DNA of 35,330 bases from Chloroflexota bacterium (lineage in GTDB: Bacteria; Chloroflexota; Anaerolineae; Anaerolineales; E44-bin32): the NCBI GenBank assembly GCA_022561215.1, contig JADFRQ010000026.1, forward strand, positions 1 to 35,330, written 5' to 3'. Both the position numbers and the translations under genes were made by a program. Positions within the stretch are counted from its first letter, which is position 1. Every line of letters begins with the position of its first letter. Shown here piece by piece: positions 7,165 to 18,552 of the stretch. The notes under the pieces are model-generated. The model was not told the origin of the DNA, searched no databases, and was given only the letters and a program-made list of their open reading frames with translations.

Positions 7165-9039
7165 ATGAATCCATCGCGAGGCCGAACTTCGCTGGTCTTG
7201 CTCGTATTAATGTTAGTCGTCACTGTATTGATATTCCAATTTCGGGGAGCAGCAACTCAACCAGAACAACTTGATATTAATATGGTGGTCGATAAGATCA
7301 AATCCGGCCAAATCAGCGAAATAGTAGTCAATGGCAATGAATTGGAGATCAAGTATAGAAATGGTGAAGAGGCTTTTTCGCGAGTAGAGCCTTCAAGATC
7401 TGCCATCGAACAGCTCATTGATCTCGGTGTAACATCCGAGGATTTGTCATCTACCCGAATTCAGCTGAAAATCAAACAGCCCAGTAACTTAAATAGCTTT
7501 ATAAGCTTGATTACCTATATCCTACCGGTCTTGCTAGTGTTTGGCCTGCTCTATTTCATGCTTCGCCAAGCACAAGGGACCAACAATCAAGCATTATCCT
7601 TTGGCAAGAGTCGCGCGCGAATGTTCACAGGCGATCAAACGACAATCACGTTTGATGATGTTGCCGGAGTAGAAGAAGCCAAGGAAGATCTGGAAGAAGT
7701 AGTTGAGTTCCTGCGCGAACCAGAAAAATTTATTGCCTTGGGCGCTCGAATTCCTAGAGGTGTGCTGCTCATTGGTCTTCCGGGAACGGGAAAGACCCTG
7801 CTGGCGAAAGCTGTTTCTGGAGAAGCCGCGGTGCCGTTCTTTTCCATTTCAGGCTCTGAGTTTGTCGAAATGTTTGTTGGTGTTGGTGCCAGTCGTGTGC
7901 GTGATCTATTTGATCAGGCAAAAAGGCACTCGCCATGCATCGTCTTCGTGGATGAGATTGACGCCGTCGGAAGGCAGCGCGGCGCAGGTTTGGGTGGAAG
8001 TCATGACGAGCGTGAGCAGACCCTCAACCAGATGCTCGTTGAAATGGACGGCTTCGATACGGATACAAACGTGATCGTCATGGCTGCGACCAACCGACCC
8101 GATATCCTCGATCCAGCGCTTCTGCGCCCAGGAAGATTTGATCGCCGCGTTCTCCTTGATCGACCCGATATGCTTGGGCGAGAGGCTATTCTTAAAGTGC
8201 ATGTTAAAGGCAAGCCGCTTGACCCCGATGTCAATCTAACGATAGTTGCCAAAGCGACTCCTGGATTTGTGGGCGCGGACATTGAAAATCTTGTCAACGA
8301 AGCAGCCATTTTGGCTGCACGGCGCGGTAGAAAGACCATTGGTCCTGATGAATTCCAAGAATCGATCGAGAGAGTCGTCGCCGGTCCGGAACGCAAGAGT
8401 CGTATTATCAGTGAGGAAGAAAAGAAAATTATCGCCTACCATGAGGCCGGACATGCGGTGGTGATGCATGCCATTCCAGAAGCAAATCCGATCCATAAAG
8501 TTAGCATCATCGCACGTGGCAGCATGGGCGGATTTACAATGGCGCTTCCTGAAGAAGAGCGCACGCTCAGCTCGAAAAATAAAATGAGGGCTGAAATGGC
8601 TGGCCTACTGGGTGGCAGAGCCTCCGAAGAGTTAGTCTTTAATGACATTACCTCTGGAGCATCCAACGACCTGGAGCACGTGACGAAAATGGCGCGCACG
8701 ATGGTAACGCGATTAGGTATGAGCGAAGAACTCGGTCCCATGGTTTATGGAGCAAAGGACGAACTCATCTTCCTGGGACGTGAAATCACAGAACAAAGAG
8801 ACTATTCGGAAAACGTAGCAATTGCGATTGATGCCGCTGTACGAGAGCTCGTTCAGGAAGCGCATGAACGTGCACGCGATATTCTGCAGAAGTATCGTAC
8901 GCAGCTCGATACCATCGCTGAACTGCTCATCGAAGTCGAGACGATTTCCCGTGAAGAGTTTGAAAATGCTTTCAAGCAGCCCGTTCCGGTGAAGAAAAGC
9001 GGGACCCCGCAGCTTGTTTCAGCAGATTCGTCAGCCTGA
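7165..9039 (+). CDS. ftsH: ATP-dependent zinc metalloprotease FtsH
   Basis: 624 residues, the normal length. Two transmembrane segments (about 10-26 and 110-132) flank a small periplasmic domain. The AAA domain has Walker A GLPGTGKT (204-211), Walker B IVFVDEID with Asp263/Glu264, and the arginine-finger region [10 protein letters not shown]. The zinc protease domain has HEAGH at 426-430, with a third ligand expected in the [13 protein letters not shown] region. The enzyme degrades membrane and some soluble proteins, pulling them in with ATP. Walker A has Leu where GPPGTGKT is usual; the essential GKT is intact. AGGAGG stands 7 bases before the ATG, and a strong intrinsic terminator follows. 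Confidence 0.98.
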   Translation: MNPSRGRTSLVLLVLMLVVTVLIFQFRGAATQPEQLDINMVVDKIKSGQISEIVVNGNELEIKYRNGEEAFSRVEPSRSAIEQLIDLGVTSEDLSSTRIQLKIKQPSNLNSFISLITYILPVLLVFGLLYFMLRQAQGTNNQALSFGKSRARMFTGDQTTITFDDVAGVEEAKEDLEEVVEFLREPEKFIALGARIPRGVLLIGLPGTGKTLLAKAVSGEAAVPFFSISGSEFVEMFVGVGASRVRDLFDQAKRHSPCIVFVDEIDAVGRQRGAGLGGSHDEREQTLNQMLVEMDGFDTDTNVIVMAATNRPDILDPALLRPGRFDRRVLLDRPDMLGREAILKVHVKGKPLDPDVNLTIVAKATPGFVGADIENLVNEAAILAARRGRKTIGPDEFQESIERVVAGPERKSRIISEEEKKIIAYHEAGHAVVMHAIPEANPIHKVSIIARGSMGGFTMALPEEERTLSSKNKMRAEMAGLLGGRASEELVFNDITSGASNDLEHVTKMARTMVTRLGMSEELGPMVYGAKDELIFLGREITEQRDYSENVAIAIDAAVRELVQEAHERARDILQKYRTQLDTIAELLIEVETISREEFENAFKQPVPVKKSGTPQLVSADSSA

Positions 9040-9059
9040 ATTTCTGCGGATATCGATAC

Positions 9060-9087
9060 AAAAAGCGCCCTTCCCTGGGCGCTTTTT
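9060..9087 (+). terminator. Intrinsic terminator after ftsH, bidirectional
   Basis: An 11-bp perfect stem, AAAAAGCGCCC (9060-9070) with GGGCGCTTTTT (9077-9087), and a six-base loop TTCCCT. The T-tract on the plus strand and A-tract on the other side let it work in both directions. Confidence 0.9.
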
Positions 9088-9090
9088 CAT

Positions 9091-9465
9091 TTGCTCCATC
9101 ATCAGGCAGGGCGCGCGCGGATCATCTCGCACAACCCTTTCCGCGCGATTGCGTTCACTAGGGCTCGCGCAATAGCATCAGATTGCACTCCGCTGATAAG
9201 GTATTCAGGGTCGCGATCTTGCCAATCGCGCTTGAAAAGCCTGGGTGATATAATTCGTCGGTGCCTAATAAATAATCCAAAACAGGTTTGTGTGTTCACT
9301 CCTTCTTGCTCTTTTTCCCTAATTAGGGCAGCATTCGAAAGCGCTCGGTTCTTTGATCTAGCGCTTATTCGGAGACGGTCTCTTCGTGTGGTTGCAACTT
9401 GTGGGGCTACCCTGCAATTTACACCACGGCGTAAGAGGTGACTCTTATTCAGGAGGTTATTTATT
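9091..9465. other. Non-coding gap with a minus-strand gene fragment and a -10 box
   Basis: No intact gene. On the minus strand, a frame ending at 9102 reads DPEYLISGVQSDAIARALVN and ends 14 bases from the bidirectional terminator, which looks like the last 40 or so codons of a lost gene; I cannot name the family. On the plus strand TATAAT at 9249-9254 is a candidate -10 for the aminotransferase, about 210 bases upstream, without a clear -35. A perfect 12-base palindrome, CCCTAATTAGGG, lies at 9317-9328. Confidence 0.35.
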
Positions 9466-10788
9466 GTGGATAGGCTAAAACTGCCGGGGCCCAAGGCTCA
9501 GAAAATTCTAGACAGGGACGGAGCGGTCGTCTCGTCCTCCTACCCGCGCGCGTATCCATTTGTGATGGACTACGGCGTCGATACGGAAGTTTGGGATGTT
9601 GATGGCAATCGCTTCATTGATCTCGCCGCGGGCCTTGCTGTTGTTTCAACAGGCCACAGTCATCCAAAGGTTGTCAAAGCCATCCAAGAGCAGGCCGAAA
9701 AATTTATTCACGTTTCATCCGACTACTATCACCCGGTGTGGGTCGAATTCTCAGAACGCTTGGCCAGTATCGCCCCATTTTCGGAGCCCGCGAAAATATT
9801 CCTCACAAATTCGGGGACAGAAGCCGTCGAAACCGCCATTAAATTAGCCCGTCACCACACAGGTCGATCCCAATTCATCGCATTTTATGGGGCATTTCAT
9901 GGGCGAACGATGGGATCCCTGGCTTTTACGGCAAGCAAATCAATATATCGGCAAGGCTTTAACCCGGTAATGTCCGGCGTGACACATGTGCCCTATCCCG
10001 ATCCGTACCGGCCCATCCTGCGGGCCACTTCTGATGATTACGGAGAAACCGTCGTCAATTATATTGAGGATGTGGTCTTGAAACACACTACACCCGCGCA
10101 AGACTGTGCCGCCATTCTAGTAGAGCCGATACAGGGAGAAGGTGGCTATATCGTGCCTCCGAATGGCTTCTTCAAAGCCCTGCGCCAACTATGCGACAAG
10201 TATGGGATCCTGCTGATCGCCGATGAAGTTCAATCAGGGATGGGCCGCACGGGGAAATGGTGGGCGATTGAAAACTGGGATGTCGAGCCTGATATTGTGC
10301 TCTCTGCCAAAGGAATAGCCTCTGGTGTTCCTTTAGGTGCGGTTATTGCCCGTGAGCACATTATGGACTGGCCAACCGGTGTGCATGGAAATACATACGG
10401 TGGAAATCCGATCGCCTGCAATGCGGGCCTGGCGACCATCGACCTCATAGAAAATGGCTTAATGCGGAATGCTGCGGAGGTCGGTGAGTACACTCTGGAC
10501 GCCTTAATCGAAATCCAAATGCGCCATCCAAGTATGGGCGATGTGCGCGGAAAAGGATTGATGATCGGGATTGAGTTCGTCCAGGATCGCACATCGAAGA
10601 AACGCGCCAAGAATTTGCGCGATCGCATTGTTTACAGATCCTTCGAGGGAGGACTCATGACCTTCGGCGCGGGTGAAAATACGCTGCGGATTTCTCCGCC
10701 ACTCACGATCACTCGCGAAAGAATTGACGAATCGCTGATAATTTTGGAAAACGCAATCAGTGAGGCTGAAGCAGAAGGTTTGGATTGA
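9466..10788 (+). CDS. Class III PLP-dependent aminotransferase
   Basis: 440 residues, GTG start preceded by AGGAGG at 9451-9456. Fold type I class III aminotransferase of the acetylornithine / 4-aminobutyrate / ornithine group. It transfers an omega-amino group to 2-oxoglutarate. Seen in the sequence: NSGTEAVETAIKLARHHTGR (phosphate-binding turn), FYGAFHGRT, ADEVQSGMGRTGKWWA with the PLP-contacting Asp, and catalytic Lys282 in SAKGIASG. Sequence alone does not separate arginine synthesis (argD) from GABA-type use; no other arginine gene is nearby. It is followed after 4 bases by a histidine kinase gene, so they share a transcript. Confidence 0.92.
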   Translation: MDRLKLPGPKAQKILDRDGAVVSSSYPRAYPFVMDYGVDTEVWDVDGNRFIDLAAGLAVVSTGHSHPKVVKAIQEQAEKFIHVSSDYYHPVWVEFSERLASIAPFSEPAKIFLTNSGTEAVETAIKLARHHTGRSQFIAFYGAFHGRTMGSLAFTASKSIYRQGFNPVMSGVTHVPYPDPYRPILRATSDDYGETVVNYIEDVVLKHTTPAQDCAAILVEPIQGEGGYIVPPNGFFKALRQLCDKYGILLIADEVQSGMGRTGKWWAIENWDVEPDIVLSAKGIASGVPLGAVIAREHIMDWPTGVHGNTYGGNPIACNAGLATIDLIENGLMRNAAEVGEYTLDALIEIQMRHPSMGDVRGKGLMIGIEFVQDRTSKKRAKNLRDRIVYRSFEGGLMTFGAGENTLRISPPLTITRERIDESLIILENAISEAEAEGLD

Positions 10789-10792
10789 ACCT

Positions 10793-12346
10793 ATGCTGCC
10801 TGATTTTCGAGTTCGCCAACGGGATTATCTTCTTGAGATCTCACGCGCGCTTACCGAGGAACTTGAACTCGAGAAAGTCCTTAGCCTGATTGTCCGAGTT
10901 TCCTCGGAGCTCCTTGCGGGACAAGCCGGCCTCATCGCACTCCGCCAAGACGATGGCGGATGGAAAATTTCCACCTCCTCGGGAATTAACCCGGCATTTC
11001 TAAAATATCTCCAACCGCTCATCGAAGAAATTCCAGATCAAGGAGATCCGGCAAGATTTGCACTGCCTGAAGTAAGCCGCAGGCTGCAAAGAATCACCGA
11101 GTCTGCCAGCCTAGGCCTCTTGTCTGGCGTCGGCCTCCCCTTGATCGCGCAAAAAGAGGTCCTTGGCGTGATATTTGTTTTCCGCTCTTATCGTGGAAGG
11201 TTTAGCGCCGAAGACCGTACCCTGCTGAAATCGTTCGCCTCCCAGGCCGCCATAGCTGTGCACAACGCGCGTCTTTATTCCCAAGTTTTGGAACAGCGAC
11301 ATTTTTTGGACGCGGTCGTTGAATCCTCGGCTGATGGGATTTTTATTCTCGATAAACAGTTCAAATTCCAGCGCTTTAACCGATCCTGCACTCGACTCAC
11401 CGGCTATTCCGAAGAGGAAGTATTGAATCAAAATCACAGCGATATTATCAAATGGAAAAGTCGAGAACCTGGACTTTCCTTTGAAGAAGCCGAAGCCGGA
11501 GGATGGCCGCTTTCTGCCAAGGCGACGCTCTATGTCGAAGGCGAATTGGAGACGAAAGACGATGGCAGCATTAGCGTAGGAATTACGTACGCACCGACGC
11601 TCACCACCGAGGGTCAGATGTTAAGCATTGTTGCTAATATGCGCGACATCTCGAAATTCAAAGAGGCCGAAGAACTGAAAAGCACATTTATCTCCATTAT
11701 CAGCCATGAGCTGCGTACGCCGGTCGCCCTAATCAAGGGTTTCGTTGGGACCCTTCGGCGCGAGGACGCAAATTGGGATCCGGAGGTGATCAAGGATAGT
11801 CTGGAGGTGATTGAGGATGAGACCGACAGACTTTCAAACATGATTGATGATTTACTCGACGCTTCTCTCCTTCAGGCAGGCGCTCTCGTGCTAAATCGAT
11901 CCGAAGTGCAGCTCGATAAAGTAGCGCAAGTTCTCGCAAAGAAATTTCAGGTACAGTCTCCATCGCACACGTTTCGATTTAATTTTCCAGAGAATTTTCC
12001 GATTGTTATCGCCGATGAGGATCGCTTGATCCAGGTGATCACCAACCTGCTCTCGAATGCTGTAAAATACGCCAAGGATGGCGGCCGAATTGGCATAATT
12101 GGCCAGGTTAAGACAGATGCAATCCAAGTCTGCGTGACGGATGAGGGTCCGGGGATTTCACCCGATGATATTCCTCACATTTTCGACCGCTTCTATCGAT
12201 CGAGTGGCGACGCAAACAGCACTCAGGGAACAGGGCTGGGCCTCTACCTTGCCCGAGCCATTGTCGAAGCACACGATGGCCGCATTTGGGTCGACGAGAA
12301 AAGGAAACGCGGCGCATCGATTTGCTTCTCGATCCCGAGAATGTAA
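10793..12346 (+). CDS. GAF-PAS sensor histidine kinase
   Basis: 517 residues from the ATG at 10793, 4 bases after the aminotransferase stop. A GTG at 10760 would add 11 residues by overlapping that gene and is less likely. Order: GAF domain (about 10-160), PAS domain (about 170-290, with DGIFILDKQFKFQRFN and RLTGYSEEEVL), HisKA with His305 in SHELRTP, then HATPase with N box ITNLLSNAVKY, G1 DEGPGISPDDI and G2 GTGLGLYLARAIV. There is no transmembrane segment, so it senses an internal signal. No cognate regulator is adjacent. Confidence 0.92.
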   Translation: MLPDFRVRQRDYLLEISRALTEELELEKVLSLIVRVSSELLAGQAGLIALRQDDGGWKISTSSGINPAFLKYLQPLIEEIPDQGDPARFALPEVSRRLQRITESASLGLLSGVGLPLIAQKEVLGVIFVFRSYRGRFSAEDRTLLKSFASQAAIAVHNARLYSQVLEQRHFLDAVVESSADGIFILDKQFKFQRFNRSCTRLTGYSEEEVLNQNHSDIIKWKSREPGLSFEEAEAGGWPLSAKATLYVEGELETKDDGSISVGITYAPTLTTEGQMLSIVANMRDISKFKEAEELKSTFISIISHELRTPVALIKGFVGTLRREDANWDPEVIKDSLEVIEDETDRLSNMIDDLLDASLLQAGALVLNRSEVQLDKVAQVLAKKFQVQSPSHTFRFNFPENFPIVIADEDRLIQVITNLLSNAVKYAKDGGRIGIIGQVKTDAIQVCVTDEGPGISPDDIPHIFDRFYRSSGDANSTQGTGLGLYLARAIVEAHDGRIWVDEKRKRGASICFSIPRM

Positions 12347-12380
12347 ACGGGCGCAATGTTAAGAAAGAGGTATTAATAGT

Positions 12381-13730
12381 ATGGCACAACCTCTAACACG
12401 AATAAACTGTCCCAATTGCAAGAACCCAATCCAAGTATCGATCAATCAATTGATAGATGTTGGTTATGACCCTGAAGCGAAATCGCGCCTGCTCTCGGGA
12501 GGGCATAACCATATCGTGTGCAACATCTGCTCCTATAAAGGGCAAATTGCCACGCCGATCGTTTATCACGATCCTGACAAGGAACTTTTATTGACCTATG
12601 TTCCCGTGGAAATGGGGATTGCCAAGAATGAGCAGGAGCGCTTGCTTGGTCGTTTGATCAACCAAGCACTTGAGCGTTTGCCGGCGGAAAAACGTAAGGG
12701 TTATCTGCTTCAGCCCCAAGCAGTACTTACCATGCAGGGATTGATCGAGCGTATTTTGGAAGCGGATGGCATCTCAAAGGAAGATCTTGAGGCCCAGCGC
12801 AGCAAACTTCGATTGTTCGAGGAACTTCTTCGCACCCCTGAGAATGGAATTCAGCAATTCGCTCAAGCAAACGCTGCAGAATTAGATGAAGCATTCTTTC
12901 AACTTGCATCGTTCAGCTTGCAGGCGACCGCTGATGAAAATGCCCGTGCAGATGCCAATCAACGTTTGCAATTGCTGCTTCCAGAGACAACATTCGGCAA
13001 GGAAATTATTGCCCGGGACACCGAAGCCAGGTTGGCAGCAGAAAGTTTACAGCAGCTTGGTGACGAAGGAACCCGCGAAAAACTTCTGGAAATTTTACTT
13101 GAAGCACCGACGGATTTACGCGTAGATGCGCTTGTGCAGCTAACGCGACCAGCACTCGACTATGTATTTTTTCAAAAATTGACGGAGAAGATCAATCAAG
13201 CTTCCGATGATGTTAAAACGAAATTGACCGCGCTACGTCAGAGGATTCTGGAGTTAACGCAGGAAATTGACAAAGCCCAAGAAGCAAGAGCCGCGGAAGC
13301 CTCACAATTAATTCGAGTGCTTTTGCAATCCGATGATCTTGATCAGGCAATCAAGGCCGCCCTGCCGCGCGTCGATGAACTTTTCCTCTCCCTTCTGCAT
13401 ACCAATATCCAGGCCGCAGACAAAGGCAATGATTCGGAGATGGCGCAAAAACTCCGTCTGATCGATGATCGATTGAAGCAGATCATTTCTGAAGCATTGC
13501 CGCCCGGGCTTCAACTTGCCCAGCGAATACTGGAAATTACCGATCTTGAAGAGGCACAAACGTTGCTCGATGAGTCGGTGGATTTGGTTGATGAGCAGTT
13601 GCTCGGCGCGCTTCTATCGACGACGCAACGCCTGGAACAAGCTGGCGACGCAGAAGGTTCCCAACGTATGCGCGAGCTGCATCGAATGGCCCTGAAAGTA
13701 TCGATGGGCAACAAGATGCAAGCCACGTGA
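12381..13730 (+). CDS. CpXC-domain protein with long helical C-terminus
   Basis: 449 residues. The N-terminal 110 residues form a CpXC domain: INCPNCKNPI and later CNICSYKGQ give four cysteines in a zinc-binding arrangement, with TYVPVEMG between. The rest is strongly helical and Gln/Glu/Leu/Ala rich, with likely coiled coils (for example LRQRILELTQEIDKAQEARA). The function of CpXC proteins is not known. No signal peptide. Start ATG is 34 bases after the histidine kinase stop, with AGAAAGAGG upstream. Confidence 0.83.
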   Translation: MAQPLTRINCPNCKNPIQVSINQLIDVGYDPEAKSRLLSGGHNHIVCNICSYKGQIATPIVYHDPDKELLLTYVPVEMGIAKNEQERLLGRLINQALERLPAEKRKGYLLQPQAVLTMQGLIERILEADGISKEDLEAQRSKLRLFEELLRTPENGIQQFAQANAAELDEAFFQLASFSLQATADENARADANQRLQLLLPETTFGKEIIARDTEARLAAESLQQLGDEGTREKLLEILLEAPTDLRVDALVQLTRPALDYVFFQKLTEKINQASDDVKTKLTALRQRILELTQEIDKAQEARAAEASQLIRVLLQSDDLDQAIKAALPRVDELFLSLLHTNIQAADKGNDSEMAQKLRLIDDRLKQIISEALPPGLQLAQRILEITDLEEAQTLLDESVDLVDEQLLGALLSTTQRLEQAGDAEGSQRMRELHRMALKVSMGNKMQAT

Positions 13731-13779
13731 TCAGTTGATAAGTCATCTGGAACCAGGGGAACCAAAAACGATTTGAGCG

Positions 13780-13922
13780 TAGGTCAGGTTTTTATTCCTG
13801 ATCCGTTACCGAGCGGCGCTTTCCGGATAATAAAATAGTAGGTCAGGTTTCCATACCTGATCCGTTATCGAGTAGCGCTTTCCGGACAATAAAATAGTAG
13901 GTCAGGTTTCCATACCTGACCA
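13780..13922. repeat. 59-bp tandem repeat of hairpin units (2 full, 1 partial)
   Basis: Units begin at 13780, 13839 and 13898, an exact 59-base period. Each opens with TAGGTCAGGTTT and, in the third unit, forms a perfect inverted repeat GGTCAGGT-TTCCAT-ACCTGACC; units 1 and 2 carry mismatches in the right arm. The rest of each unit shares CCGTTA, AGCGGCGCTTTCCGGA or close variants, then AATAAAATAG. It lies between two convergent genes, typical of REP-like elements. Confidence 0.9.
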
Positions 13923-13987
13923 AGGGATATAAAAAGCGTCGAAACGGTTACTCCATTTCCTAGTGGCCCTCGTAAGGTTTCTGGACT

Positions 13988-14025
13988 GCGCAAGCTCTGC
14001 TTGCGCCACCTGTGCGAAGCACAGG
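13988..14025. terminator. Paired hairpins between convergent genes
   Basis: Two adjacent perfect stem-loops: GCGCAAG/CTTGCGC (13988-13994 with 14000-14006, loop CTCTG) and CCTGTGC/GCACAGG (14009-14015 with 14019-14025, loop GAA). Neither is followed by a T-tract, so this may be a repeat or a 3'-end stabilising structure rather than a classic terminator. Confidence 0.5.
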
Positions 14026-14059
14026 CAGGTGCCAAAGCTTCGGCAATCCACATTTTGTT

Positions 14060-15283
14060 TCAGAAATTCTCCTCAACCCGGCAGACAAGCCCTTTCAAAT
14101 AACGGCCTTCGGGGAAATTCAGCTTAACTGGGTGATCCTGCGGTTGATCCAGCCAGTGCAATATAGATACACTTTTTCCCGCATCGAGAGCTGCTCCCGA
14201 AACAATTTTTTGGAACAATTCGGCGCTTATGCCTCCCGAACATGAAAATGTGAAAAGGATTCCTTCTGGCCGAAGGAGTTTAATAGCCAGAAGATTGATA
14301 TCCTTATAACCTCTCGTGGCGCGTTCAACATGCGATGGTGTCGCGGCGAATTTGGGGGGGTCGAGAACGATCAAATCAAAACTTTTATCGCGGTCCCGAT
14401 AGGCGCGAAGTACTCGAAACACATCGTCATTCACAGCTTCCCAGCGCTCGACGGAAAGATCGTTCAGCTTGATATTCTGCTCTGCCAGAGCCAGCGAACT
14501 GCTCGAGCTATCGATGGCCACGACTTCGCCTGCTCCGGCCTCAAGCGCCAGCATAGAAAACGCACCTGTATAAGAAAAACAATCCAACACTACATTCGCA
14601 TGCGCGGCCATCTTACGGAATAGCTTACGATTATTTCGCTGATCCAGGTAAAAGCCCGTCTTATGGCCCTCGCGGATGTTTACCCGAAAGCGATGCCCAC
14701 TTTCTATTATTTCGATTGGGTTGTTGGGAATGGAACCTGCCAGCAAGCCTGCGCGTTTGGACATTCCCTCTAACTCGCGAACTTTAACGTCGGAACGTTC
14801 GAAAATTCCACTGACGTCGCCTCGATCGAAAAGGTTCTTCACGATAACATCGCGCCACTTCTCCGCACCCACAGTGAGAAATTGGATGACGCGCACATCG
14901 GCATAACGATCGACAATTAGTCCCGGAATTTGATCCGATTCAGCGTATACCTCGCGATAGGCATTCGTGTCTTCAGCTTCCAGCAGATTGCTGCGTTTTC
15001 CAATCGCTCGTTCCAACCTATTCTGGAAAAATTCTTCTCCAACTTCGATCCGTTCGCTGTACGTCCATATTCGGATTCTAATTTTTGATTGGGGTGAATA
15101 GGCGCCGCGCGCAACCCATTGCCCATCCTGGGTAAGTATTTCCACGGTATCCCCAGATTGTGGATTCCCGTGCACGCTGGCAATTGCGCTGGAAAATATC
15201 CAGGGATGGCGTTTGATGATGGAGCGCTCACGGCCCTTATGCAACGTAACGAGTTTCCGGCCGGTTTTTTCTGATGCCCCCAT
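14060..15283 (-). CDS. Class I rRNA large-subunit methyltransferase, RlmI-like
   Basis: 407 residues from the ATG at 15283, chosen because it lies 8 bases after the ligA stop and matches the family N-terminus; an in-frame start 42 bases earlier would run into ligA. An N-terminal PUA domain (LVTLHKGRERSIIKRHPWIF) is followed by a central domain with DQIPGLIVDRYADV and a Rossmann SAM-binding core: VLDCFSYTGAFSMLALEAGA, AIDSSSSSLALAEQN and LDPPKFA. This matches the RlmI family, which makes 5-methylcytosine in 23S rRNA (position 1962 in E. coli). RlmI usually has a catalytic Cys near the end; FTFSCSGG fits. Exact target unproven. Confidence 0.9.
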   Translation of the reverse strand: MGASEKTGRKLVTLHKGRERSIIKRHPWIFSSAIASVHGNPQSGDTVEILTQDGQWVARGAYSPQSKIRIRIWTYSERIEVGEEFFQNRLERAIGKRSNLLEAEDTNAYREVYAESDQIPGLIVDRYADVRVIQFLTVGAEKWRDVIVKNLFDRGDVSGIFERSDVKVRELEGMSKRAGLLAGSIPNNPIEIIESGHRFRVNIREGHKTGFYLDQRNNRKLFRKMAAHANVVLDCFSYTGAFSMLALEAGAGEVVAIDSSSSSLALAEQNIKLNDLSVERWEAVNDDVFRVLRAYRDRDKSFDLIVLDPPKFAATPSHVERATRGYKDINLLAIKLLRPEGILFTFSCSGGISAELFQKIVSGAALDAGKSVSILHWLDQPQDHPVKLNFPEGRYLKGLVCRVEENF

Positions 15284-15290
15284 ATCCGAT

Positions 15291-17642
<2,352 letters not shown>

Positions 17643-18539
17643 TTAATCTGCGGGGATAACGCTTGGCCAAAGCGGATGAAACATCATCCATTTATCCGGC
17701 CATTTGCGAATATAAGGCTCCATCGCCGTCAAGACTTCTTGCGCCATCGATATGGCGATTTCATGTTCAGTGCCTGAAATTTTGGGTTCAATAGAGTCCG
17801 ACATTTCTACACGATATATTCCATCTTCTCCCACGTATGGAATCGCGACCACCAATTTAGCCTTCGCTTTCAGTGCAAGCCGCGCGTGACCAATGGGAAG
17901 TATGACATCCCGCCCAAAAAATTGCATTCGGTCCCCACCTAAGCCAGGCCTGTCGACGGCCGTCATCACTACCCCATTTGCCTTTAAAAGCTGAATAGCC
18001 TGACGCAGAGATTTAAGAGAAACCGGGGTAATATTGAACCCAAACCTGCGTCGAATTTTATTTAGAGCCAGATAGCTTCCCTTCGGATCTGGGTAGGATA
18101 AACCTAGAGATGGAAAGCCAATAACCCCCATGTAATAAATAAACATGTCCAGGCCCACCAGGTGGGTTCCGGCGACGACGATCCCGCTTTTTTCTTTCCA
18201 TCTGGTTAACTTTTCAAGGACTTCATCGCTTACTTCACAGGCTTTTCTTACAGCTTCACTCCCAGAAGCGATGGTTTTAAAACTGTCAACAAAGCTGCGA
18301 CTCGTGCTCTCGAACACAGCATCGACGACGTGATCGAGTTCTGGATCATCATAGGATCGATCGCGGATAACGGCCTGATTCGCCCGAATAGCGCGCGCCA
18401 TCGCAGATTGTTTATCCCCATTCATCCGTTTGCTAAGCATTGATCCGATTTTAAATGCCAAACTTCGAGGCACGATACGAAGCAAGGAAAAGGCAATCGA
18501 CGGTCCCCAGCGACTGCTGGCAATTTTATTTATGAGCAT
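17643..18539 (-). CDS. Lysophospholipid acyltransferase, LpxL/PatA-like
   Basis: 298 residues of the LpxL/HtrB-like acyltransferase fold. The HX4D catalytic motif is GTHLVGLD, and a second block reads VVMTAVDRPGLGGDRMQFFGRDVILPIGHARLA (here only in part: DRPGLGGDRMQFFG). WMMFHPLWP near the C-terminus matches the usual tail block. The enzyme moves a fatty acid from acyl-ACP or acyl-CoA to a glycolipid. The gene follows a CDP-alcohol phosphatidyltransferase by 13 bases. That pair mirrors the actinobacterial order of phosphatidylinositol phosphate synthase and PatA, which makes a PIM-type glycolipid substrate more likely than lipid A. The N-terminus is only weakly hydrophobic. Substrate is inferred from context. 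Confidence 0.85.
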   Translation of the reverse strand: MLINKIASSRWGPSIAFSLLRIVPRSLAFKIGSMLSKRMNGDKQSAMARAIRANQAVIRDRSYDDPELDHVVDAVFESTSRSFVDSFKTIASGSEAVRKACEVSDEVLEKLTRWKEKSGIVVAGTHLVGLDMFIYYMGVIGFPSLGLSYPDPKGSYLALNKIRRRFGFNITPVSLKSLRQAIQLLKANGVVMTAVDRPGLGGDRMQFFGRDVILPIGHARLALKAKAKLVVAIPYVGEDGIYRVEMSDSIEPKISGTEHEIAISMAQEVLTAMEPYIRKWPDKWMMFHPLWPSVIPAD

Positions 18540-18552
18540 AGGTTTGCATACA

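Noticed and set aside
9091-9441. Plus-strand gene after ftsH (116 codons)
   Set aside because: No ribosome site, Arg/Ser/Cys-rich composition, and it sits directly behind a terminator.
13780-13922. CRISPR array
   Set aside because: Units are tandem with the whole 59 bases repeated, so there are no unique spacers, and no cas gene is near.
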